From Hyalangium versicolor (GTDB lineage Bacteria; Myxococcota; Myxococcia; Myxococcales; Myxococcaceae): a stretch of 64,000 bases of DNA. The notes under the pieces are model-generated. The model was given only the letters and a program-made list of their open reading frames with translations. It did not search any database and was not told where the DNA came from. Numbering within the stretch: position 1 is the first letter of the stretch; each line of letters opens with the position of its first letter. Shown here in pieces: positions 34,776 through 45,762 of the stretch. The position numbers were made by a program, and so were the translations under genes. Location of the stretch: positions 124,001 through 188,000 of the forward strand of contig NZ_JAHXBF010000020.1 in the NCBI RefSeq assembly GCF_020103695.1. The letters are read 5' to 3'.

Positions 34776-35975
34776 CTACTTCTTGCCCTTGCTCTCCTTG
34801 GGGCAGGCGGCCTCGTCGGCCGCGCGGCGCTGCTTCGCCGTCTCCAGGTCCTTCTGCGTGTTGGCGAGCGCGGCCTGGCTGGCCGTCTCCACGTTGGTCC
34901 AGCCGTCGTCCTTGGCCTTCAGCTCCTGGACGAGCGAAACCGTCTGCTGCTCGGAGGCCTGCTGGGACTCGATGGCGGCGATCCACTCGTCCGCGGCCTT
35001 CACCAGCGCGGCGCACTTGTCCTTCAGGTCCTGCACCATGCCCCAGTTCTTGCTGGGGTTCTTCTTGTACTCGGTGACGATGGCGTCATACGCCTCGGCC
35101 GCGTTGGCTCGGACGCCCAGGGCGATGGCCGTGCTGGCCGAGCGCTGACCGCGCACCAGCTCCAGCTGGTAGAAACGCAGCTCGGGCGGCAGGTTCGTCG
35201 CCGCCTCGGTGGCCAGCGAGTGGAAGTGCACGAAGCGGTGCGGGAAGGTCAGCTCGTCCGAGGTCAGCTTCGCCGGCAGCGCGGTCATCTTCGACTTCAG
35301 GCAGGCGGCCAGTTGCTCGCCCTCGGTGCTGCCGCTCGGCTCGAAGGTGATGTCGGCGGCCGTCGGCGAGGCCTTCTTCAGGGTGATCTTCGCCGTGAGC
35401 ACCGGCGGCGCCTGGGTGGCGTACGACGCGTAGCAGTCACACCATTGCTCTTGCGCGAGCCGGACCTCGCCGGAAAAGTCCGAGCCCTCGTTGATGCCAA
35501 AGGTGATGGCGGGGCTGTTGTTCAGCTCGTGGATGAACTCCGCCTGCGCGTCCACCGGCTGGGCGCCCTTGGCTGTCAGCGGCTGGATGGGGACGGCCTT
35601 GTTCACCGCGTCCTGGATGCACTTCTGGCCATCGGGGGAGAGGTTCTCTCCCACGATGGAGTGGGTGGCCTCCGCGTCGGTGATGTGCGTCTTCACCGTG
35701 ACCTTGGTGGTGCCCGCGGGGCCGCGGTCCTTGGGATCCACCAGACACTCCATCACCTGGGGCCGGGTGGAGATGAGCGCGCCCACCAGGGAGGCCTGGT
35801 TGGCCGGCTGGGGCAGGCTGAGCTGGCGCGGGTGGCAGAGCGCCACGTCGAAGACGGGCTGGTTGGTGATGCGCATCCGCTCCTGAACAGAAGCGGCGGC
35901 GGCCGGTCCGGCGGCCTTCTGGCCCGCGCAGGCGGCGGTGAATACGACCGAGGCAATGGCAAGACGGCGCAACAT
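34776..35975 (-). CDS. Lipoprotein of unknown function
   Basis: The 399-residue protein starts at ATG 35975 with GGAGGGG upstream. The signal peptide ends TAACAGQK, a probable lipobox with Cys 16. The middle has two related segments, each with a strand like TTKVTVKTHITD or VLTAKITLKKAS and a conserved Cys (PDGQKCIQDAV, EQLAACLKSKM); this resembles a duplicated module of the kind found in AgmX/TonB C-terminal-like proteins. The last 120 residues are helical and Lys/Ala-rich, ending in a likely coiled coil. I do not recognise the family. It lies 35 bases before the end of the FHA regulator's reading direction and may share its transcript. Confidence 0.7.
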   Translation of the reverse strand: MLRRLAIASVVFTAACAGQKAAGPAAAASVQERMRITNQPVFDVALCHPRQLSLPQPANQASLVGALISTRPQVMECLVDPKDRGPAGTTKVTVKTHITDAEATHSIVGENLSPDGQKCIQDAVNKAVPIQPLTAKGAQPVDAQAEFIHELNNSPAITFGINEGSDFSGEVRLAQEQWCDCYASYATQAPPVLTAKITLKKASPTAADITFEPSGSTEGEQLAACLKSKMTALPAKLTSDELTFPHRFVHFHSLATEAATNLPPELRFYQLELVRGQRSASTAIALGVRANAAEAYDAIVTEYKKNPSKNWGMVQDLKDKCAALVKAADEWIAAIESQQASEQQTVSLVQELKAKDDGWTNVETASQAALANTQKDLETAKQRRAADEAACPKESKGKK

Positions 35976-36010
35976 GTGTGGTTTCCCCTCCGGTGGGAGT
36001 GATGCGGCGC

Positions 36011-37399
<1,389 letters not shown>

Positions 37400-37497
37400 G
37401 GTGCTCGCCTTCAACCCCGGGCAGAGAACAGCAACCCGGTAACTCTGGGTGCGCCCTGTTTAGGGGGCTTTGGACGTGAGGGGCAAGTCAAACAAAC

Positions 37498-38520
37498 TCA
37501 AGGCAGGAGAATCCGAGCAGTTCCTCCGCTCGCTCGCTGCACCTGGGCTTGCACCGGCACGGGCGCCAACCGGGCCCGCGCCAGCACTTGAGGCAGCGCG
37601 GGTTGTCCATCGAACTGCAGGATGACGTCGCCCGGAGCCAGCTTGCCCGTCTCGGGTGCGGACAGGACGTACAATCCCGCGGGCAATCGAGCCATTCGAT
37701 CCAGCAGGCTTGTCTCCAGTGCAGGATTGGCGAAACGCAAGCGTTGCTGGCGGAGCAATTCGGCATCCAGCGGGTCCATCGTCGCGAGTGCCGCGACGTG
37801 GGCTGGCCGGCCCTCCTCGGAATACTCGAAGGCCTGCCAGGGGACGAGCGCCACCCGGGCCAGGGCAGGGGAGGGCTCTCGGGGCGCGTGCAGCTGATCC
37901 TCCAGGCCCCGGAGCGCCTCGCGGGTGAGGTTCTCCATGAGGCGGGTGAGCTCTGGCGCGGAGTCCGCGCCGTCGTCGGGGTGCTCGGCGAACGGGTCGG
38001 CCTTGGCCTCGCCCGAGATTTCCAGGACGCGCTGATGGGTGGAGGGGTGCAGCACCTCCACGTGGCCCAGGTAGGTGGTCTCCTCCACCGTGTTCTGGCC
38101 CACCGCGCGGCCCTTGGCATCGAGCACCTCGCCCTGCGCGGACTGGATGCGCCGCTCGGCCCAGGCTCGCAGCACCAGGGCCTGCTCGGGGCGGACTCCG
38201 TAGGGAGGCAGCAGCGTGACGGCGTTGCTGGCCGCCCAGGCGTTGTCGTCCTCTGGACGGTAGACCTTGAACTCCGAGGGGCCAAAGAAGAAGGCCCGCT
38301 CACCGGCCTCGGCCAGGGCCACGTCCAGCAGCCGCTCCGAGAGCTCGAAGGAGCGGTAGGCGGGCTCCGGCCACCGGAAGAGGAACGGGTACACCACCAC
38401 CGCGGACGCGGACAGCTCCGCGGGGACTGCGCGCTGGACCTTGTACGCGGACCCGCACGCCGAACCCACGAGGGCCAGCATCAGGACCGCACCCACGAGC
38501 GAAAGATCGGCACGTTTCAC
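37498..38520 (-). CDS. Lipoprotein of unknown function with PDZ-like C-terminal segment
   Basis: The 340-residue product is read from GTG 38520 (VKRADLSLVGAVLMLALVG), which places a full signal peptide and the lipobox GSAC at the N-terminus; no strong ribosome site is visible, so the start is moderately sure. The first part (AVPAELSASAVVVYPFLFRWPEPAYRSFELSERLLDVALAEAG) is conserved-looking but unknown. Residues near 300 (KLAPGDVILQFDGQPALPQVLARA) read like a PDZ-type ligand-binding segment. No protease motif is present. The gene stands alone; a 181-base gap before it contains an inverted repeat. Confidence 0.7.
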   Translation of the reverse strand: MKRADLSLVGAVLMLALVGSACGSAYKVQRAVPAELSASAVVVYPFLFRWPEPAYRSFELSERLLDVALAEAGERAFFFGPSEFKVYRPEDDNAWAASNAVTLLPPYGVRPEQALVLRAWAERRIQSAQGEVLDAKGRAVGQNTVEETTYLGHVEVLHPSTHQRVLEISGEAKADPFAEHPDDGADSAPELTRLMENLTREALRGLEDQLHAPREPSPALARVALVPWQAFEYSEEGRPAHVAALATMDPLDAELLRQQRLRFANPALETSLLDRMARLPAGLYVLSAPETGKLAPGDVILQFDGQPALPQVLARARLAPVPVQAQVQRASGGTARILLP

Positions 38521-38635
38521 GGCAGGTGAGTGAAGACCATCCGCCCCGTGGAATCCAGCCGGACGGTGCGGAGCGAGGAGGGCCCAGGTTCTCTCCCGCA
38601 TCCCGAGGGTCCCCCTCTCGGGCGGGACCTTTCCG

Positions 38636-38660
38636 AACCTGTCTGCTTGTTGGACAGGTT
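38636..38660. promoter_or_regulatory. Perfect inverted repeat AACCTGTC-N9-GACAGGTT
   Basis: The 8-base arms (38636-38643 and 38653-38660) extend outward with CC/GG after one mismatch. The element lies in the gap 38521-38701, downstream of the ferritin-like gene and upstream of the PDZ-like lipoprotein gene. It could be an operator for the latter or a terminator stem for the former; a short A-run (GGAAAAAG) follows on the plus strand. Confidence 0.45.
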
Positions 38661-38701
38661 TGGAAAAAGTCCGCGCCGAGGGGGCTGCCTGACGGACCTG
38701 C

Positions 38702-39106
38702 TCAGTACTTCGCGGATGCGTCGCTCGCGGGGAAGGACTCCATGGACTGCTCGTCCACGAGATCGTCCTTCTCTCCGCCGCCGGAGCGCACGTTGGCGTT
38801 GGTGACGTCGCGCAGGTCCTGCTTGTTCCGGGCCTCGATGCCGTGCGCCAGGCCCTTCTTGCGCTGGCTGATACGGGCTCCCGCGTGGACCATCCGGCCG
38901 CTGAGCAGGTTCTTCGCGCGCTCGGAGAAGTTGCGCTGCTCGTCCTGCCAGTCCCGGAAGAACTGGACCAGCTCCTCGTCACCCGCCTGCTGGGCATCCC
39001 GGATGTACTGCTCCACGGTCGCCGCGCCCTCGAGCAGGTGGTACAGCACGCTGATCAGGTTGTAGTGCTCGTCCCGAGTCCCCGTCTGCTGCTCTTCGCC
39101 GGCCAT
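38702..39106 (-). CDS. Small ferritin-like-fold protein, stress-type C-terminus
   Basis: The 134-residue protein has an N-terminal helical pair with ferritin-like spacing (YNLISVLYHLLEGAATVEQYI, then EELVQFFRDWQDEQRNFSERAKNLL). The C-terminus ends VDEQSMESFPASDASAKY; the ESFPASD motif recurs at the ends of many small bacterial stress proteins. There is no signal or membrane segment. The metal-binding Glu/His pattern is incomplete, so iron binding is not claimed. It lies next to the glutaredoxin gene, which fits an oxidative-stress setting. Confidence 0.7.
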   Translation of the reverse strand: MAGEEQQTGTRDEHYNLISVLYHLLEGAATVEQYIRDAQQAGDEELVQFFRDWQDEQRNFSERAKNLLSGRMVHAGARISQRKKGLAHGIEARNKQDLRDVTNANVRSGGGEKDDLVDEQSMESFPASDASAKY

Positions 39107-39191
39107 CTGGCTGCCTCCGCGTGAAATTCCTGTGGTTCCAGGAACCTATTCACGCAGCGGCAGCCCTGAGGCAGCCTGCCTGCCCGCCTGC

Positions 39192-39449
39192 TCAGTTCTG
39201 GAGCATGGGGTCCAGCTTGCCGTCGCGGTCCAGCGCCGCCAGGTCCGAGTAGCCGCCCACATGCGTGTCGCCGATGAAGATCTGCGGCACCGTGCGCTGG
39301 CCACTGCTCATCTCCACCAGCTTCTCGCGAGCCTCATCGTTCCCGGTGACGTCCACCTCCTCATAGGTGACGCCCTTGCGCTTGAGCAGGTCCTTCGCCC
39401 GGACGCAGTAGCCGCAGTAGTTGGTCGTGTAGATCTTCACAGGCTTCAC
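39192..39449 (-). CDS. grxC: Glutaredoxin (GrxC type)
   Basis: The 85-residue thiol-disulfide oxidoreductase starts at GTG 39449 (VKPVKIYTT), chosen for its AGGAGG site 5 bases upstream. The active site is CGYC in TTNYCGYCVRAKDLLKRKG, followed by the Glu-Val-Asp strand, the cis-Pro loop RTVPQIFIGD and the GGYSDL glutathione site. Its length and the CxYC site match glutaredoxin 3. It reduces mixed disulfides using glutathione in the cytosol. Confidence 0.95.
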   Translation of the reverse strand: MKPVKIYTTNYCGYCVRAKDLLKRKGVTYEEVDVTGNDEAREKLVEMSSGQRTVPQIFIGDTHVGGYSDLAALDRDGKLDPMLQN

Positions 39450-39510
39450 GGAATCCTCCTGATTGTCGTCCCTCCAACTTAAGGGGGAGGAGGGACGCGC
39501 GCCACCGAGG

Positions 39511-39557
39511 CCAGAAAAGCAAACGGCCCCCGGCTCCACGAGGGAACCGGAGGCCGT
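39511..39557 (-). terminator. Intrinsic terminator of groESL
   Basis: On the minus strand, after the groEL stop, ACGGCCTCCGGTTCC pairs with GGAGCCGGGGGCCGT around a short loop, followed by TTGCTTTTC. This is a long stem with a T-rich tail. Confidence 0.75.
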
Positions 39558-39595
39558 GCTCACCCTGGCGTTCGGGGCGCCGAGGGAGGGGGCAA

Positions 39596-41242
<1,647 letters not shown>

Positions 41243-41284
41243 TGTGGAATCCTCGGGAGGAAAAAGGGGAAAGCGGTGGGGGGA

Positions 41285-41581
41285 TTACTTCTCGATCACG
41301 CCCAGCACATCCTCCTCACGGAGGATGAGGTGCTCCTCACCGTCGAGCTTGATCTCGGTGCCCGCGTACTTGCTGAACAGGATGGTGTCGCCAGCCTTGA
41401 TGTCCATGGGGCGAACCTTGCCGTCGTCCAGCACCTTGCCGTTGCCGACCGCGATCACCTTGCCCTCGAGCGGCTTCTCCTTGGCGGTGTCGGGGATGAA
41501 CAGACCGCCCTTGGTCTTGTTCTCCTCGGCGAGGCGCTTGACGATGATGCGGTCCTGCAGGGGGCGAAGCTTCGTGGCCAT
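41285..41581 (-). CDS. groES: Co-chaperonin GroES (Cpn10)
   Basis: The 98-residue lid of the chaperonin starts at ATG 41581 with AAGGAGA upstream. It has LRPLQDRIIVKRLAEENKT, the mobile loop with the hydrophobic GGLFIPDTA tripeptide, and the AGDTILFSKYAGTEIKLDGEEHLILREEDVLGVIE end. It is first in the groES-groEL operon, with the CIRCE operator about 80 bases upstream. Confidence 0.98.
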   Translation of the reverse strand: MATKLRPLQDRIIVKRLAEENKTKGGLFIPDTAKEKPLEGKVIAVGNGKVLDDGKVRPMDIKAGDTILFSKYAGTEIKLDGEEHLILREEDVLGVIEK

Positions 41582-41662
41582 GTGTCGTCTCCTTGAGTGC
41601 TTCAGGCGCCCGGCGGAAACCGTGCGTCTGGGTGGGATAGGGGGCCTGAGGGCCCGGGGCCT

Positions 41663-41689
41663 TTAGCACTCATAACCACCGAGTGCTAA
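41663..41689. promoter_or_regulatory. CIRCE operator (HrcA site)
   Basis: TTAGCACTC (41663-41671), nine bases, then GAGTGCTAA (41681-41689): an exact match to the CIRCE consensus bound by the HrcA repressor. It lies upstream of groES, so the operon should be derepressed on heat or unfolded-protein stress. Confidence 0.97.
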
Positions 41690-41845
41690 TGCTCAAGCGC
41701 GGCGGATAATAACCAGTGAAGTCACACCGTCAAGCGACCCGCGTGCGGGTCCTTGTATCCGGCTAAACAGCCGTCCTGACTGGCATTTTCCAGGCCGCTC
41801 CGGCTCCGGGCTGTTGCGACTCCAGGGCACTCACATGTTCGCGGA

Positions 41846-41872
41846 TTGGCACTCTACCGTCACGAGTGCCAG
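41846..41872. promoter_or_regulatory. CIRCE-like palindrome
   Basis: TTGGCACTC (41846-41854), nine bases, then GAGTGCCAG (41864-41872). It has the CIRCE spacing and differs from the consensus by one A-to-G and its partner T-to-C plus the last base. The changes keep the palindrome perfect over TGGCACTC/GAGTGCCA. It is nearer to the rightward operon start (41974) than the first site. Confidence 0.65.
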
Positions 41873-41973
41873 CGTAAGTGCCTGAAATGATTGGGGTCTC
41901 TTTTGCGACCTGAAATCTACGTTGGTACCATTTCCCGTATCCCCGGACTCGTGGGGGACGGAGGTGGCTGTTC

Positions 41974-42570
41974 ATGAGTGAACTGGTGACCGGTTCTTCT
42001 TTGAAGGAGTTCTTCAGGTCGGTCCTGGACGAGGTCATCCGCCGGCAACGCGTCGTCATCGCGGAGCTGACCGAGTACTACCTGGTCAACCTGCTCACCG
42101 AGTTCGCTACCAGCGACAAGCTGTTCAGCCAGGAGCAAGAGGGGCGCAAGGACCACGAGCCCCTGGCGCTGCTGTACCACCGGGCGCTGCAGCAGGAGCG
42201 GGAGGAGCGCATCCGCACGCTGCGCCGCCTGGGGGACGTGTCGCTGTACAAGGCGGGCTTCTTCGCGGGCGCGCTGCAGAGCAGCGTGGTGGGCTCGGAC
42301 TACTACATCCAGATGGGCGGCACGGCGTACGGGCAGGTGGCCGAGCTGTCCCCCGGGGCTGGCTTCGCCGAGGTGTACCGGGAGCTGTGCTCGAAGTTCC
42401 GGGCGCTGGTGGAGGTGCTGGAGGAGATCTCCGCTCGCGGCATGGTGCAGGGAGGGTCCACGGGCACCTTGAAGGTGTACGAGACGTGGGTGCGCACCGG
42501 CAGCAACAAGCTGGAGCGGGTATTGGTGGACGCCGGAATGCTCACGCCCAAGGGGCACCTGCCCAACTAG
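41974..42570 (+). CDS. Conserved-looking cytosolic protein of unknown function
   Basis: The 198-residue protein starts at ATG 41974 with GGAGG 10 bases before it. It is largely helical with no signal or membrane segment. Notable stretches are FFRSVLDEVIRRQRVVIAELTEYYLVNLLTEFA near the start and a heptad-like run ending EEISARGMV. I do not recognise the family; the sequence looks like a myxobacterial-specific protein. It opens a rightward operon divergent from groES, with a second gene 12 bases on, and may fall under the CIRCE-like site. Confidence 0.75.
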   Translation: MSELVTGSSLKEFFRSVLDEVIRRQRVVIAELTEYYLVNLLTEFATSDKLFSQEQEGRKDHEPLALLYHRALQQEREERIRTLRRLGDVSLYKAGFFAGALQSSVVGSDYYIQMGGTAYGQVAELSPGAGFAEVYRELCSKFRALVEVLEEISARGMVQGGSTGTLKVYETWVRTGSNKLERVLVDAGMLTPKGHLPN

Positions 42571-42582
42571 CCAGGAGCGCGA

Positions 42583-43224
42583 ATGATCGGTCGAATCCAG
42601 GATCACCTGGAGGCCATCTACGGCTTCACCTGCGAGGCGCGGGCGGAGACCTTCGTGGTGGATACGGAGGCCGCCGTCCAGCTGGGCGGGACGGGGCGCT
42701 CCGAGGAGGAGCTCCTGGTGAGCGAGGGGGAGGGCGAGCTGGAGCTGGCCCTGTACCTGGCTCCCTCGCTGCTGGACCGGCTCAAGCCGTACGAGGCGGG
42801 GCCGGTGGGGCACCTTCTGGACGGGGACCTGGACGGGTACTGCCAGGTGGCCGAAGGGGTGTCCCACTTCCTTTATGTGGCGCACACGGCGGCGCACGGG
42901 CGGGCCCTGTCGCTGCTGGAGTTGGAGGCCCAGGCCGAGGTGGACAAGTTCGCCGTCTGCCTGCTCCACCGTTGGGGCGAGGGGGTGAAGGGCTGGGCCG
43001 AGGAGCTGCTGCACCGGCTCTTCGAGCGCGTCTCCTACCGGCCGCGCCTGTCTACCCAGGAGCGCTGGCGGTACGAGGAGGCCAACCGCCTGTCCCACTC
43101 CTTCTGCCTGCGGCTCATGGGACATGTGGGGCAGCGCCGGCTGGAGCGCCTGCTGTCCGAGCTGCGGTATGCCTACCGGCTGGGGGCCGAGGCCAAGCTC
43201 CGTCATTTCTCGCAAGGGATATGA
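42583..43224 (+). CDS. Unknown protein, second gene of the 41974 operon
   Basis: The 213-residue protein follows its neighbour by 12 bases with GGAGCG before the ATG. It is acidic in the first half (EAAVQLGGTGRSEEELLVSEGEGELELALYL) and helical in the second (KGWAEELLHRLFERVSYRPRLSTQERWRYEEANRLSH), with an HTAAHGRALSLLELEAQAEVDKF stretch between. There is no export signal. The family is not recognised. Pairing with the 41974 gene suggests a joint function. Confidence 0.75.
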   Translation: MIGRIQDHLEAIYGFTCEARAETFVVDTEAAVQLGGTGRSEEELLVSEGEGELELALYLAPSLLDRLKPYEAGPVGHLLDGDLDGYCQVAEGVSHFLYVAHTAAHGRALSLLELEAQAEVDKFAVCLLHRWGEGVKGWAEELLHRLFERVSYRPRLSTQERWRYEEANRLSHSFCLRLMGHVGQRRLERLLSELRYAYRLGAEAKLRHFSQGI

Positions 43225-43262
43225 GCCACCGGCGGCCCGCTTCGGGGTAGGGTGCTCCCCGT

Positions 43263-43733
43263 ATGCCGCGCGAGGCGTCCGCCGGAGGAGTGGTCATCCG
43301 CGAGAACGCGGGGAGCTGGGAGGTGGCGGTGATCCGCCCCCACGGCCGCAACCTATGGGCACTGCCCAAGGGGCACGTGGATCCCGGAGAGACTCCCGAG
43401 CAGACCGCCGCGCGCGAGGTGCGTGAGGAGACAGGCCTCACCGCCTCGCTCATGGCCTCGCTGGGGGAGATCCGCTACGTCTACCAGTTCCGGGGGCAGC
43501 GCATCTTCAAGCGCGTGCACTTCTTCCTGTTCCGCTACGAGGCCGGGGAGCTTGGAGTGCTTCCGCCTGGACCGCGCGTGGAGGTGGACGAGGTGCGGTG
43601 GGTTCCGCTGGCACAGCTCGTCCCGGCGCTGGGCTACAAGGGGGAGAAGTCCATCGCCGCACGCGCGGTGAGGCTGCTGCGCGCGGGAGACTCGACTCCC
43701 CCGGGTGGGCTCCCGGAGGGAACCCGGGGTTAG
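43263..43733 (+). CDS. Nudix hydrolase
   Basis: The 156-residue protein carries the full Nudix box GHVDPGETPEQTAAREVREETG (G-x5-E-x7-REV-x-EE-x-G), which binds the divalent metal and cleaves nucleoside diphosphates linked to another moiety. The preceding strands (EASAGGVVIRENAGSWEVAVIRPHGRNLWALPKGH) are typical of the MutT/Ap4A-type subgroup. The substrate is not readable. Its last 4 bases overlap the end of rpoZ on the other strand. Confidence 0.94.
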   Translation: MPREASAGGVVIRENAGSWEVAVIRPHGRNLWALPKGHVDPGETPEQTAAREVREETGLTASLMASLGEIRYVYQFRGQRIFKRVHFFLFRYEAGELGVLPPGPRVEVDEVRWVPLAQLVPALGYKGEKSIAARAVRLLRAGDSTPPGGLPEGTRG

Positions 43734-44044
43734 ACGCCCAGGGGCGGAAGCGCCGGAGGCGTCGCGGGAGCGGCAGGGGCGGGGGCGGCCTGGCCCGCGG
43801 CGGCCGCGGCCTTGGCCTCCTCGGAGGTGTACTTGCCGGACAGCGCCTCGCGCACGTCACGGTCGAACTTCACGCGGCCGGTGGCAATCTCGCGCAGCGA
43901 GAGCACGGGCGGCTTGTTCTTGGAGATCTCGAGGATGGGGCGGGCGCCGGCCATCAGCTGGCGGGCGCGCTTGGCGCCGAGCAGCACCAGGGCAAAGCGG
44001 TTGTCGACGAGGGGGAGGCAGTCTTCGACGGTGATGCGGGCCAT
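43730..44044 (-). CDS. rpoZ: RNA polymerase omega subunit
   Basis: The 104-residue protein starts at ATG 44044 (MARITVEDCLPLVDNRFALVLL) with AAGGAT upstream. Residues 1-65 match omega: NRFALVLLGAKRARQL and KPPVLSLREIATGRV. Omega wraps the beta-prime C-terminus and helps assembly of the polymerase. The C-terminal 35 residues are an Ala/Pro extension beyond the E. coli type, common in related bacteria. No spoT or gmk neighbour is present. Confidence 0.93.
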   Translation of the reverse strand: MARITVEDCLPLVDNRFALVLLGAKRARQLMAGARPILEISKNKPPVLSLREIATGRVKFDRDVREALSGKYTSEEAKAAAAAGQAAPAPAAPATPPALPPLGV

Positions 44045-44177
44045 GGAAATCCTTCGGCTTCTTCTGAGGAAGACTCGGAACCTAAAGAGCACGCCCGGCT
44101 GAGTCAAGGAATCCCAGCAGGGGAGGGCAGGCAGGCAAGCAGGTGCCGGCCTGCCCCAGGGGACTGCAATCGCGGAA

Positions 44178-44636
44178 CTAGTCCTTCTTCTTCAGATCCC
44201 CGCGGATCTCGCCATTGGCGTCCGTGACGGCGTCCTTCTTGGAGTGGATGTTGACGTACATCTTCCCGTCCTCGAAGTACTTCTTCTCGTCCTCGGTCGG
44301 CTCCTTGTCGGCACACGAGCCCGCGCCCTCGCCGGCCTTGATTTCACCGCTCGTCCCGCTCGGCACGTTGAGGTCGCAGTACACCACGCCAATGCCATCC
44401 GCGCCCGCCGGGCCGTGGATGTGGGCCTTCGAGGCGTTCGCGGTCAGGCCCGAGAAGTTGCCCTCGACCTCGATCTTGTCGCCGACAGTGACCTTCACGG
44501 TTCCCGTCGCGCTGGTGGCGATCGGATTGGGCTTCTCGGCGCCGCCGCTCAGAGTGGCGGAGTACTCGGTGCCTCCACCGCACGCCGCCAGCGAGAGGGC
44601 CGCGACACACGCGATGAAAAGACGATTCGCCTTCAT
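44178..44636 (-). CDS. CHRD-domain lipoprotein
   Basis: The 152-residue product starts at ATG 44636 with AGGAGGA upstream and has lipobox LAAC at residue 16-19. The mature part is one CHRD domain: YSATLSGGAEKPNPIATSATGTVKVTVGDKIEVEGNFSGLTANASKAHIHGPAGADG, then EDGKMYVNIHSKKDAVTDANGEIRGDL. The HIHGP and YVNIHS motifs are diagnostic. The domain is named after chordin and its bacterial function is unknown. It stands alone. Confidence 0.92.
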   Translation of the reverse strand: MKANRLFIACVAALSLAACGGGTEYSATLSGGAEKPNPIATSATGTVKVTVGDKIEVEGNFSGLTANASKAHIHGPAGADGIGVVYCDLNVPSGTSGEIKAGEGAGSCADKEPTEDEKKYFEDGKMYVNIHSKKDAVTDANGEIRGDLKKKD

Positions 44637-44804
44637 TGTGTAGATCCTCCTGAGTGAGCCACCCGCACCGGACTCCGAGATGCCAGGGGCATGGCGCGCC
44701 GCCATACCCGATCCCAAGAGGACCGTACGGGAGTCGGTCGGGTGGGGTTGCCTCCCTAACAATCAGGCTCAACGCAGGCCAATTTTTCGCTCGGGCACCG
44801 CGTG

Positions 44805-45752
44805 TCATTCAAAGCCGGACACGTCCGTGCAGCTGCTCTGGAGTCCGATGCCGAACAGCTCCCAGCTGCTCTTGGCGAACGTCACTTTGTTCTGGGCATC
44901 CCAGCACTCCTTGTAGCTGGCGCCCATGAGGTCTCCGGCGCGGATCTCGAACGTTCCCACGCCCCCGCGGTCCGGCGTCCACCGGCTGGTGATCTCCACA
45001 TCCTCCAGCAGCCCGCCGGGCACCGCGTCGATGGCCTTCTCCAGGAAGCGCAGCTCCCCGAAGCCTCCCGGCAGCTCGCGGTAGTTGAAGCGGACCTCGA
45101 GGGGAGAGGAGGGCAGCGTGGGCGGCGCCGTAAAGATCATCTCCACGCGCGTGGGCAGATCCTTGTTCTGGTACCCGATGTCCAGCCGCGTGAGCCCGTT
45201 CAGATCGTTCACGTCGAGGCCATGGCTCATCGCGTCCGCGACGAAGAGGTGCAGCTCTCCCTCGCCGATGCGGATGCCCGCGCTGGCGTTGAAGGAGCCC
45301 TCCAGGAAGGACCACCAGTCGGCCTCGCCGCCCTTCGTGGGCTTGTACTGGAGGTGGTAGTCGAAGAAGTCGCCGTCACGGGTCATCACGAAACGCACGT
45401 CGTTGCCCGGATGCTGGTTGTCCCGGTACGGGCCCCAGGTGCGGCGGTCCGGCTCGCGCGTGGTGGGGGGCACGGTGCGGATGTTCTCGAGCGTGCTCAG
45501 CAGCACGTCCAGCCCACCGTTGAACTCGGCCGAGGTCTTCTGCGTGTCGCGGAAGATCGGCGAGAGCTCTCCGACGACGAGCCGGTCCTGACGCTGGGCC
45601 AGACCGCTGCCCGAGTTCGTTCCACTGCCGGGCAGCTTGCTGGCGAGCACCTCGCGCGTGGGCAGCGCGTTGAGGTACTCGAGGTCCTCGTTGGAGATGT
45701 TGCCGCCGCACGCGGCGAGGAGGCAGAGGAGTGCGGGCCAGACGTTTCGCAT
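44805..45752 (-). CDS. Lipoprotein, paralogue of the one at 48746
   Basis: The 315-residue protein starts at ATG 45752 with GGAGCGAG upstream and has lipobox LAAC. It shares LPTREVLASKLPGSG, WGPYRDN, a central beta-rich segment and a near-terminal ECWDAQNKVTFAKSSWELFGI with the lipoprotein at 48746 (LPTKEMVAVKEPGG, WGPYTDE, ECWDANFNSQFLEASWVPL). It is the last gene of the five-gene sigma-factor operon, 10 bases after the caspase gene. The function is unknown; it may be the signal sensor or an output at the cell surface. Confidence 0.8.
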   Translation of the reverse strand: MRNVWPALLCLLAACGGNISNEDLEYLNALPTREVLASKLPGSGTNSGSGLAQRQDRLVVGELSPIFRDTQKTSAEFNGGLDVLLSTLENIRTVPPTTREPDRRTWGPYRDNQHPGNDVRFVMTRDGDFFDYHLQYKPTKGGEADWWSFLEGSFNASAGIRIGEGELHLFVADAMSHGLDVNDLNGLTRLDIGYQNKDLPTRVEMIFTAPPTLPSSPLEVRFNYRELPGGFGELRFLEKAIDAVPGGLLEDVEITSRWTPDRGGVGTFEIRAGDLMGASYKECWDAQNKVTFAKSSWELFGIGLQSSCTDVSGFE

Positions 45753-45762
45753 CGCTCGCTCC

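Larger units (their letters stand above)
41582..41973. other. Divergent regulatory region, groES and 41974 operon
   Basis: This 392-base gap contains the perfect CIRCE at 41663-41689 and a second CIRCE-like palindrome at 41846-41872. No gene is seen. A GGAGGTGG ribosome site precedes the ATG at 41974. Confidence 0.8.

Noticed and set aside
41848..41868. TGGCAC considered as the -24 box of a sigma-54 promoter
   Set aside because: No TTGC or GC doublet follows at the required distance; the CIRCE-like palindrome explains the sequence better.
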